From UBA7067 sp051880615 (lineage in GTDB: Bacteria; Bacillota; Clostridia; Oscillospirales; Acutalibacteraceae), in assembly GCA_051880615.1 (NCBI GenBank), contig JBJEOH010000041.1:246093-310092 (forward strand): 64,000 bases of DNA, in the 5' to 3' direction. Positions 17,241 to 24,407 of the stretch are shown here, in pieces. Below the pieces are notes generated by a model, which made no database searches, was not told the DNA's origin, and saw only the letters and a program-made list of their open reading frames with translations. Position 1 is the first letter of the stretch. Each line of letters begins with the position of its first letter. The position numbers were made by a program, and so were the translations under genes.

Positions 17241-17874
17241 AAAAGAGGGCTTGTCACGCTTTATCTCTCACCTTGATCTGAACAAGGTGATGACCCTTGC
17301 TTTTAACCGCAGTCGTATACCGTTGTGGCACACCGAGGGCTTTAATCCTCATCCGTTTTTAACATTTGCACTGCCGCTGTCACTCGGCTTCAGCGGAGAG
17401 TGCGAAACGATGGATATTAAGCTTGAGGACGACAGCTTTGATATTTCACGGATCCCCGAAAGCCTGAATAAAAGCCTGCCCGACGGAATTAGAGCCTACA
17501 AGGCAGCTGAGCCTGTGATGAAACCTGCGCAAATTGCACTCGCAAGCTACAGCATAAAAATCGGCTGTGACTCTCAGAGTGCGGAAGAAATATATAACGA
17601 TTTAAATTCGATGCTCAATGCTGACAGCATAATAACTCAGAAAAAGACGAAAAAGGGGATAAAGGATATAGATTTAAAGCCGTATTTATCCGATTATTCG
17701 CTTGATGTTGACGGCGAGGAGGTTGTGTTCTGTGCAACCTTGCCTGCCGGCAGTACGGTTAATATTAATCCTGTTTTATATCTTAATGCGCTTAAAGAAA
17801 AAACAGGCAGAGAATATTACTATTCAGCGGCAAGAACAAAAATTATGAATGAAAACGGTGAGTGCTTTGAATAG
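17215..17874 (+). CDS. TIGR03936 family radical SAM-associated protein
   Basis: 219-residue DUF2344/TIGR03936 protein, partner of the preceding radical SAM protein. The family opening is clear: VRIWFKKEGLSRFISHLDL, followed by NRSRIPLWHTEGFNPHP. The start is TTG 17215 with AAGGGGTG six bases upstream. The ATG at 17116 would add residues encoded inside the previous gene without homology. In many clostridia ribonuclease E/G and rplU follow this pair; here a HAD phosphatase follows instead. Confidence 0.9.
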   Translation: MKSVRIWFKKEGLSRFISHLDLNKVMTLAFNRSRIPLWHTEGFNPHPFLTFALPLSLGFSGECETMDIKLEDDSFDISRIPESLNKSLPDGIRAYKAAEPVMKPAQIALASYSIKIGCDSQSAEEIYNDLNSMLNADSIITQKKTKKGIKDIDLKPYLSDYSLDVDGEEVVFCATLPAGSTVNINPVLYLNALKEKTGREYYYSAARTKIMNENGECFE

Positions 17875-18583
17875 GCTTGCAAACATAAAATATATCTTCG
17901 TTGACGCTGACGAAACTCTGCTCGATTTCCGTTATGCCGAGCATTACGCATTCAAATCAACAATGGAGCATTTCAATATCCCTTATTCTGATAAGCTTTA
18001 TAATGATTATTCCGAAGAAAACCTAAGGCTTTGGAAGATGCTTGAAAAGGGCGAAATTACAAAGCCGAGGCTTTTGACCTTAAGATATGAAAATCTGTTT
18101 GAGCGTAACGGCATTACAGTTGACAGTGTTGATAAGGTCAACGAGTGCTATTTCTCTTATATGAAAAATTGCGGAAAAATTATTGATAATGCAGACAAGC
18201 TGTGCGAAATGCTGTGTAAGAATTATAAGCTGTATATAGCAACGAACGGAACAAAATATGTTGCTATGGGTCGCCTTGAGCAAAGCGGACTTCTTCCGTT
18301 TATCTCAGATGTATTTATATCGGATTATATCGGGCATAACAAACCCTCAGAGGAGTTCTTTAAATATTGCTTTGACAAAATCGGCGATTATGATAAGAGC
18401 AGATATATAATTCTCGGCGATTCGTTGAGCTCTGATATGCTCGGCGGCAAAAACGCCGGAATTTTAACCTGTCTGTATGACCCTGAAAATAAAACGCAAA
18501 TGCTGAACGAGCTTTGCGACTATAAAATCAACAGTCTGCTTGATTTTTTAAAGCTCTTAAAGGGGGAGAATTATATTGAGTAA
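17867..18583 (+). CDS. YjjG family HAD nucleotidase
   Basis: 238-residue haloacid dehalogenase-type phosphatase, closest to the YjjG non-canonical pyrimidine nucleotidases. Motif I is FVDADETLLDF (nucleophile Asp13, acid Asp15), motif II is YIATNGT, motif III the lysine in GHNKPSEEFF, and motif IV ILGDSLSSDMLGGKNAG. YjjG enzymes dephosphorylate damaged or unusual UMP/TMP analogues. The start is uncertain: TTG 17867 gives the usual length, with GGTGAG upstream; GTG 17858 and ATG 17849 are longer options. It overlaps the gene before it by eight bases and the gene after it by eight. Confidence 0.9.
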   Translation: MNRLANIKYIFVDADETLLDFRYAEHYAFKSTMEHFNIPYSDKLYNDYSEENLRLWKMLEKGEITKPRLLTLRYENLFERNGITVDSVDKVNECYFSYMKNCGKIIDNADKLCEMLCKNYKLYIATNGTKYVAMGRLEQSGLLPFISDVFISDYIGHNKPSEEFFKYCFDKIGDYDKSRYIILGDSLSSDMLGGKNAGILTCLYDPENKTQMLNELCDYKINSLLDFLKLLKGENYIE

Positions 18584-19556
18584 AAGATGCTTAAGCCTTG
18601 CGTTATCTGCACTGGTTTTATCGCTTTTTCTTGTTTCGTGCGCTCAGAACAACACTGCGGAACAGTCGCTTTATATCGATAAAAGCAACTGGGCGTATTT
18701 TGCACAGGGCGAGGATAAGGACGCCGACTTGTTTTTGATTTGTCCTACTGTCTTTTCGGGCAGTGGTGATAATCACAATATGAGCCTTGATGATGAGAAA
18801 ACAAAAGCCTCTTTTTACGGTGCGCTGAATATGGAGAAGGGTATTTATGAGGACGAGTGTCGTATGTTTGCGCCGTATTACCGTCAGGCAGGTTTAGAGG
18901 TGTATCAGCTTGGAAAGGACGAGAGAGAACAGTACCTTGAAGCAGCATACAAGGATGTTAAAGACGCATTTTTGTATTATATGCAAAACTGTAATGACAA
19001 CCGCCCGTACATATTGGCAGGCTTTTCACAGGGAGCAGATATGACGATAAGACTTATGAAAGATTTGTTCTCGGATGAAAAGTACAGCAAAAATCTTATT
19101 GCAACCTATTCAATCGGCTGGTCGCTGACAAGCAATGAGGTAGCACAGTTTCCTCAGTTAAAGCCTGCTCAGGGTGAAACCGACACAGGCGTTATAATAA
19201 CCTTTAATTCAGAAGCAGAGGATATTAAAACATCAGTAATAGTCGAGGATACAACGCTCGGCATAAATCCGCTCAACTGGAAAACAGATTCTACGCCAGC
19301 CGATAAATCGCTGAATTTTGGTGCTTGCTTTACAAATTATGACGGTGAAATCGTCAAAGAGGAGAAAAACCTCACAGGCGCTTATCTTGACCCTGACAGA
19401 GGTACACTTAAGGTAACAGACATTGACAAGGCAGATTATCCCTCGTCGATCTCGCTTTTCCCTGACGGCGTGTATCATATTTACGATTATCAGTTTTTCT
19501 ACCGAAATTTGCAAAAGAATGTGGGCGACAGGGTGAGTGCCTTTATCACAAGGTAA
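18576..19556 (+). CDS. DUF3089 family lipoprotein
   Basis: 326 residues. The signal peptide carries the lipobox LVSC with Cys22, so the mature protein should be lipid-anchored outside the cell. The rest fits DUF3089, an alpha/beta-hydrolase-like family: an N-terminal FLICPTVFSG, FAPYYRQAGL, and a nucleophile-elbow pattern ILAGFSQGADM near residue 150. A hydrolase role is inference from fold. The start is TTG 18576, with AAGGGGGAG upstream. It is the last gene of the operon and is followed by a terminator. Confidence 0.88.
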   Translation: MSKRCLSLALSALVLSLFLVSCAQNNTAEQSLYIDKSNWAYFAQGEDKDADLFLICPTVFSGSGDNHNMSLDDEKTKASFYGALNMEKGIYEDECRMFAPYYRQAGLEVYQLGKDEREQYLEAAYKDVKDAFLYYMQNCNDNRPYILAGFSQGADMTIRLMKDLFSDEKYSKNLIATYSIGWSLTSNEVAQFPQLKPAQGETDTGVIITFNSEAEDIKTSVIVEDTTLGINPLNWKTDSTPADKSLNFGACFTNYDGEIVKEEKNLTGAYLDPDRGTLKVTDIDKADYPSSISLFPDGVYHIYDYQFFYRNLQKNVGDRVSAFITR

Positions 19557-19572
19557 TTATAAACGATATAAC

Positions 19573-19611
19573 AAAACGCTGTGACGGCTTCAATCTGTTA
19601 CAGCGTTTTTG
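19573..19611 (+). terminator. Terminator after the DUF3089 gene
   Basis: AACGCTGTGAC pairs with GTTACAGCGTT (one G-T pair) and is followed by TTTTTG. Confidence 0.88.
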
Positions 19612-19667
19612 TTTGCGTTGTGGGTTTATCAAAATTCAACTCATCTTCGTTGTTAATTTGAAAAGGC

Positions 19668-19738
19668 TTGACAAACATAAGGTAATGCTGTATTCTATAT
19701 ACATAGGATAACAATGTATATAGAACTTCTATGTATAT
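19668..19738 (+). promoter_or_regulatory. Promoter and PadR-type operator
   Basis: A perfect TTGACA (19668-19673), 17 bases, then TATTCT (19691-19696). The 11-base inverted repeat TCTATATACAT / ATGTATATAGA (19694-19704 and 19714-19724) covers the -10 box and probable start site. A further ATGTATAT half-site lies at 19731-19738. PadR proteins favour dyads built from ATGT and ACAT, and a PadR gene is in this operon, so autoregulation is likely. Confidence 0.75.
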
Positions 19739-19789
19739 GATGAACGACAAGATAAATATGAGTACACATTGCTGTGATGAGGTATTGTT

Positions 19790-21205
19790 ATGAATAATTA
19801 TTTTTTAAAAAGAGTATCCGAGCTGATAGAGGATAAAACCGCTCAAAAGCAAATAAATACCGAGCTTGAAAGCCACCTGCTCGACAAAATTGACTACTAC
19901 ACCGAAATTGGCTATACACACGAAGAAGCGGCAAAGAAAGCAACTGAGGAAATGGGCAATCCCGATGACACAGCCGTTCCGCTAAACTCGATGAATAAAA
20001 AGGGGATACAAAGGAACATTTGGAGCATAGTCACAGCTGTTTTTGCCATTTTTATCGCACTACTCAGCTTAAATGTTATTCCGATTGAGCATAGCTTCCG
20101 TTACGGAGATGCAAGCTTTGCGATTTACCATCGCGTGTCAATCGACTTCTTATCACTCTTTATCTGTGCGGCGTATCTGCTCCTGCTTTGCAAAGCTCAC
20201 AGGCAGAAAAATATTGCTTCTGCGGCACTTATTTCTCTGTCCTTGCTTGTGATGGCAGTTGCGTATTTCCCCGATATGCGCTATCCTGCATTTCAGTTTT
20301 CGCTGTTTCAGCCTCTCTATTATCCTGCGGCTATGATAACTATGCACGGATTATATGCATTTTACGACAGCATTTTCGCCTACAGCTACATACCCGACTC
20401 GGACAGATTATTCTATAATTGCGGCGCTGTTGGTATGTATTTGATATTACTTGCCGTTGCCGTCACACTGTTTGTTGCAATTCTTCGACAGAGTAAAATG
20501 AAAACGGTGCGCAGGCTGTGGCTGCCGATAAAAATTGCAAAGCCTGGTTTATGTATATTTCTTCTTGTTGACCTGCTTGTGCTGAGTGTCGCAACAATTC
20601 CTGCGCTGACAAGTTTGAACACAAAACGCGATGAAATGCAGACAGCAAAGGAGAGGGCGATTCACTATGTAATCAACGCAGATTTATCAAATGGAACAGA
20701 GCACTTTGTTGACAGACTTCTGAGTGACGGATATGAATATTACTACAGCGAGGATAACATATGGCAAAGCGGGCAGAAAACACTGCACAGTGGCTTTAAT
20801 GATTCGATTATTATCACTGTGGATTCAGAAAAAAATCCGTATATTTGCTACGCGCCTACAGATTTTGATCCGTTTTTTATTTTTGAAGGAGGCGATGTCT
20901 GCCTCAGTCTTGAGGAGCGCAAGCAGATTAAAACAAATATGACTCTTGATGAATTTATGACTCTCGGCTTTTACGGGAAGGCAATAATGGTATCAAAATC
21001 AGTTTATCCTGACAACGAGGAACAAAATTCCATTGACTTTTCGTTTGATTTGCCTGGTGAGGGATATGACGATTTCCAGTGCCATTTCGGTTATGATTCT
21101 TCTGAGAAGAAATATTATCTGACAGGTACGGAAAATATGAAAGAAAAATATGAGGAAGCACAGACAATTTTCGGTGAAAGCGAAAACTATGCTGTTGCCG
21201 GATAA
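19790..21205 (+). CDS. Membrane protein with an N-terminal permease prefix-like domain
   Basis: 471 residues. The first 70 or so form a helical region (HLLDKIDYYTEIGYTHEEAA and ATEEMGNPDD) of the 'permease prefix' / DUF1700-like type that often accompanies PadR regulators. About six hydrophobic segments follow between residues 78 and 275, then a soluble domain of nearly 200 residues with no motif I recognise. ATG 19790 is preceded by GAGG. It shares an operon with a PadR gene, which suggests the membrane protein is the regulated function. Confidence 0.75.
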   Translation: MNNYFLKRVSELIEDKTAQKQINTELESHLLDKIDYYTEIGYTHEEAAKKATEEMGNPDDTAVPLNSMNKKGIQRNIWSIVTAVFAIFIALLSLNVIPIEHSFRYGDASFAIYHRVSIDFLSLFICAAYLLLLCKAHRQKNIASAALISLSLLVMAVAYFPDMRYPAFQFSLFQPLYYPAAMITMHGLYAFYDSIFAYSYIPDSDRLFYNCGAVGMYLILLAVAVTLFVAILRQSKMKTVRRLWLPIKIAKPGLCIFLLVDLLVLSVATIPALTSLNTKRDEMQTAKERAIHYVINADLSNGTEHFVDRLLSDGYEYYYSEDNIWQSGQKTLHSGFNDSIIITVDSEKNPYICYAPTDFDPFFIFEGGDVCLSLEERKQIKTNMTLDEFMTLGFYGKAIMVSKSVYPDNEEQNSIDFSFDLPGEGYDDFQCHFGYDSSEKKYYLTGTENMKEKYEEAQTIFGESENYAVAG

Positions 21206-21248
21206 ACGACAGACGATTATAATTAACTTAAGAAACGGAGTGTTTATA

Positions 21249-21581
21249 ATGAAAATCAGCAAGACTCTTATCAAGGGGAGTACATCAATGCTCGTTATGA
21301 GCGTTTTAAAGGGCAAGGACCTTTACGGCTACAAAATCATCAAGGAGCTTGAATTGCGAAGTGAAAGTGTTTTTGAGCTTAAGGAGGGGACGCTTTATCC
21401 GATTCTCCATGCGCTTGAGGAGGAGGGCTTTCTCGAAAGCTACTGGGAGGAATTTGACGGCAGAAAGCGCAAGTATTATCATCTCACCCGCAAGGGAGAA
21501 AAGCAGCTTAATGAAAAACAGCAGGAGTGGAAGCTGTTTTCAAAGTCGGTCGATAAGGTTCTGGAAACTCAGTTTGCGTGA
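21249..21581 (+). CDS. PadR family transcriptional regulator
   Basis: 110-residue winged-helix PadR repressor. Signature segments are KGKDLYGYKIIKELE, ELKEGTLYPILHALEEEG and GRKRKYYHLTRKGEKQL. A C-terminal helix would dimerise it. ATG 21249 follows a GGAG site; the longer open frame upstream lies inside the end of the membrane protein gene. In most PadR operons I know the regulator comes first; here it is second, while the dyad lies at the operon promoter. Confidence 0.93.
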   Translation: MKISKTLIKGSTSMLVMSVLKGKDLYGYKIIKELELRSESVFELKEGTLYPILHALEEEGFLESYWEEFDGRKRKYYHLTRKGEKQLNEKQQEWKLFSKSVDKVLETQFA

Positions 21582-21606
21582 CCGCTTATCGGTGCAATAC
21601 AATAAA

Positions 21607-21656
21607 ATGCAGCCTTGTTTAAGAATTTGTTGCTTAAACAAGGCTGCATATTTTTT
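21607..21656. terminator. Strong terminator between padR and tetR-type genes
   Basis: A perfect 17-base stem (ATGCAGCCTTGTTTAAG and its complement) around an 8-9 base loop, followed by ATTTTTT. It serves the PadR operon and probably also the convergent TetR gene. Confidence 0.95.
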
Positions 21657-21665
21657 CGATTTACC

Positions 21666-22319
21666 TTACTTTTCCTCAGCTTTCAAAAAGCCGTATTTTA
21701 AATAGTTGATATGCTTTTTATATTCGTCCGTTGCTTCCTGCATGGTGATAGTGCCATCAAGATATGCGGATATATATTTTATCGTTAGTATGTTCATAAG
21801 CATGGCAAGCATCAAGGTGTCCTCGCGGTTGCTTGTCGCAAGATTATCTGTATTGAAAGTTTCAAAGAAGCCCGATATCTCCGGGTTTTTCTCCGCTAAA
21901 TCTCCCTGTGGCTCAAATCCGTTAAACAGCGAAACTGTTTTCTCGTTAAATATTTTAATCAAATCAAACGACTTGATATTTGCTATCATTTGCCTTACAA
22001 GAGGCTCGTTTTCAGTTCCTTTAAGCGACAGATAGTATTCAAACCGAGCGTTGAATACCCTGAAAATATCGTATTTTTCTTCGATAGAATTCATATATTC
22101 CGAAAATTCGTTTTGAATTTTTACCAGATAAATATAAGCATACAGGTCTGCCTTGTTTTTAAAATAGTAGTAAAATCCGCTTCGTGATATTCCGGCAGCC
22201 TGTGCAATTTTAAAAACCGACACCTTTTCATACGGCGTAGATGAAAATTCCTTTACTGCGGCGTCAATAAGCTTCTTCTTTTTTTCTTTCTTGAGCTGGT
22301 TAAAAGCGTCTGTCGGCAT
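21666..22319 (-). CDS. TetR/AcrR family transcriptional regulator
   Basis: 217 residues. The N-terminal helix-turn-helix is typical: KKKLIDAAVKEFSSTPYEKV, then IAQAAGISRSGFYYYFKNKADL. The C-terminal ligand domain is not assignable to a known subgroup. ATG 22319 has GAGGAGG upstream. The gene stands alone, with its own promoter and terminator, and no obvious target gene beside it, so it may act elsewhere as well as on itself. Confidence 0.92.
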   Translation of the reverse strand: MPTDAFNQLKKEKKKKLIDAAVKEFSSTPYEKVSVFKIAQAAGISRSGFYYYFKNKADLYAYIYLVKIQNEFSEYMNSIEEKYDIFRVFNARFEYYLSLKGTENEPLVRQMIANIKSFDLIKIFNEKTVSLFNGFEPQGDLAEKNPEISGFFETFNTDNLATSNREDTLMLAMLMNILTIKYISAYLDGTITMQEATDEYKKHINYLKYGFLKAEEK

Positions 22320-22334
22320 CTGTACTCCTCCTCG

Positions 22335-22385
22335 GACACTGTGTCAAATTTTCTAAATTATATGCTCATTATTTTTCTGTGTCAA
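22335..22385 (-). promoter_or_regulatory. TetR gene promoter with self-operator
   Basis: Minus strand: perfect TTGACA (22385-22380), 17 bases, perfect TATAAT (22362-22357). The word TTGACACAG begins at the -35 box and recurs about 40 bases downstream as TTGACACAGTGTCC, whose core GACAC-T-GTGTC (22345-22335) is a palindrome. Two copies of one word around a promoter of a TetR gene suggest an autoregulatory operator. Confidence 0.72.
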
Positions 22386-22457
22386 GAAAATATCAGCAAA
22401 ATAATTTTAAATTTACAGATTGGTAATATAATCTTATTATACCGCGTTGCAAAACTC

Positions 22458-22486
22458 TTGAAGAAAATACAAATTTGTGCTAATAT
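22458..22486 (+). promoter_or_regulatory. Promoter of miaB
   Basis: TTGAAG (22458-22463), 17 bases, TAATAT (22481-22486), upstream of the GGAG site near 22508. Confidence 0.55.
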
Positions 22487-22521
22487 ATACTTTAAGTTTA
22501 ATAGAATGGAGTACAAGCGAC

Positions 22522-23925
22522 TTGAACGAAAAAGATACATTTCTTGATACTCAAAATGAATATATAAATCTCGTTGCCGAGATAATGCAGATAAGGGCTA
22601 TAGGCGATAAGCCGATGGCTTACATCCGCACATATGGCTGTCAGCAGAATGTAGCAGACAGCGAAACAATCAAGGGTATGCTCTCCTCAATGGGCTACGG
22701 CTTTACCGATACGCCCGAGAATGCCGATTTTATTCTTTTCAACACCTGTGCAGTTCGTGAACACGCGGAGGACCGTGTTTTCGGCAATGTCGGTGCAATC
22801 AAGGCTATCAAGCGAAAGCACCCGACTACGCTTATAGCTCTGTGCGGCTGTATGATGGAGCAGGAGCATATCGCAAAACGAATATACAAAAGCTTTCCGT
22901 TTGTCGGGCTTGTGTTCGGTACACACTGCCTGCACGAGTTCCCAAAGCTTTTATATAACAGTCTGCTCACAGGTAAACGGCAGTTTGTAAGAAATAACGA
23001 TGACCTGCTTGTGCATGAGGGTATGCCGAAGCTTCGAGACGGGCAGTTCAAGGCTTGGCTGCCTATTATGTACGGCTGCGACAACTTCTGTTCCTACTGC
23101 ATTGTGCCGTATGTAAGAGGCAGGGAGAGAAGCCGTAAAAGCGAGGATGTTTTAAAAGAAGCAAAAGCGCTGATTGAAAGCGGCTATAAGGATATAACGC
23201 TTCTGGGGCAGAATGTAAACTCCTATGGTAAGGGGCTTGACGAGGATATAACCTTTGCACAGCTTCTGAAAAAAATAGATGCAATCGACGGCGATTATGT
23301 ACTGCGCTTTATGACCTCGCACCCGAAGGACTGCACAAAGGAGCTTATCGACACAATAGCCGAAAGCCGCCATATTTCCACTCATCTGCACCTGCCGTTC
23401 CAGTCAGGCAGCAACAGGATTTTAAAGCAGATGAACAGGCGCTATACAAGGGAAAAGTACCTTGAAATTGTAAACTACGCCAAGGAAAAAATCCCGAGCG
23501 TTTCACTTACGAGTGATATAATAGTAGGTTTCCCCGGAGAGACCGAGGAGGATTTTCAGGATACACTGTCGCTTATCGAAGAGGTAGGTTTTACATCGCT
23601 GTTCACCTTTATTTACTCAAAGCGCGTTGGTACACCTGCCGCTAAAATGGACGACCCCACAACCGATGAAGAAAAGTCAGAGCGTTTCCAGCGGCTGCTG
23701 AAATTACAGGAGCAGATTGCCGCGGCACGCTGCGCTTCGATGGTCGGAACAAAGCTTAAGGTTTTGTTTGAGGAAAAATCAAAGAAGGACGGCGTATTAA
23801 ACGCCAGAACCTCGGGAAATATTGTTGTAGAAGTTCCGGCTGATGATAAATTAATCGGAAGCTTCGGCAGCGTTGAAATAACCGACGCAGGAAACTGGAT
23901 TTTAAAAGGCAAGTTAACAAATTAA
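22522..23925 (+). CDS. miaB: tRNA-2-methylthio-N6-dimethylallyladenosine synthase
   Basis: Radical SAM methylthiotransferase that adds the 2-methylthio group to i6A37 in tRNAs reading UNN codons. It uses two 4Fe-4S clusters. UPF0004 cysteines lie in YGCQQN, NTCAVREHAEDRV and LCGCMMEQEH. The radical SAM motif is CDNFCSYC in GCDNFCSYCIVPYVRGRERS, followed by a C-terminal TRAM domain. 467 residues from TTG 22522, with GGAG about 10 bases upstream. MiaA, which makes the i6A substrate, is encoded in the same region at 29120. Confidence 0.96.
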   Translation: MNEKDTFLDTQNEYINLVAEIMQIRAIGDKPMAYIRTYGCQQNVADSETIKGMLSSMGYGFTDTPENADFILFNTCAVREHAEDRVFGNVGAIKAIKRKHPTTLIALCGCMMEQEHIAKRIYKSFPFVGLVFGTHCLHEFPKLLYNSLLTGKRQFVRNNDDLLVHEGMPKLRDGQFKAWLPIMYGCDNFCSYCIVPYVRGRERSRKSEDVLKEAKALIESGYKDITLLGQNVNSYGKGLDEDITFAQLLKKIDAIDGDYVLRFMTSHPKDCTKELIDTIAESRHISTHLHLPFQSGSNRILKQMNRRYTREKYLEIVNYAKEKIPSVSLTSDIIVGFPGETEEDFQDTLSLIEEVGFTSLFTFIYSKRVGTPAAKMDDPTTDEEKSERFQRLLKLQEQIAAARCASMVGTKLKVLFEEKSKKDGVLNARTSGNIVVEVPADDKLIGSFGSVEITDAGNWILKGKLTN

Positions 23926-23954
23926 TTTGATTTATATTTGAAAGGAAGATAAAA

Positions 23955-24359
23955 ATGGATATTATCACAATGGCAAGAGAAATAGGACACGCAATTCAGA
24001 AAGAGGACGCTTATATAAAGCTTCAGGTTGCTCAGCAAAACAGCGATAACGATAAAGAGCTTCAGGACTTAATAGGTGAGTTCAACCTTAAGAGAATGTC
24101 AATCAACAACGAGGCGCAGAAGAGCGACCGTGACGATGAAAAGCTGCAAAAGCTCAACACCGAGATGCGTGAGGTTTACTCAAAGATTATGCAGAATGAA
24201 AATATGAACGCATATAACGACGCTAAAGAGGCTCTCGATTCAATACTTCAAAGGGTGCTTACAATTATCAGCAACTCTGCAAACGGCGAAGACCCTGACA
24301 CAACCGACTATTCACCGAGCTGCACCGGCAGCTGCTCAAGCTGCGGCGGCTGTCACTGA
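23955..24359 (+). CDS. YlbF/YmcA family protein with a cysteine tail
   Basis: 134-residue helical protein of the YlbF/YmcA family. In Bacillus subtilis YlbF, YmcA and YaaT form the Ric (Y) complex, which carries iron-sulfur clusters and affects RNase Y-dependent mRNA maturation; ymcA lies directly after miaB there, as this gene does here. Residues 1-110 are a charged helical bundle. The end has Cys123, 127, 130 and 133 (CTGSCSSCGGCH), a plausible cluster or metal site. AAGGAAG lies upstream of ATG 23955. Confidence 0.88.
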   Translation: MDIITMAREIGHAIQKEDAYIKLQVAQQNSDNDKELQDLIGEFNLKRMSINNEAQKSDRDDEKLQKLNTEMREVYSKIMQNENMNAYNDAKEALDSILQRVLTIISNSANGEDPDTTDYSPSCTGSCSSCGGCH

Positions 24360-24407
24360 TAAAACTTACTGAATAATCAATATATTTATTAAAACGAGGT
24401 GAAATTG

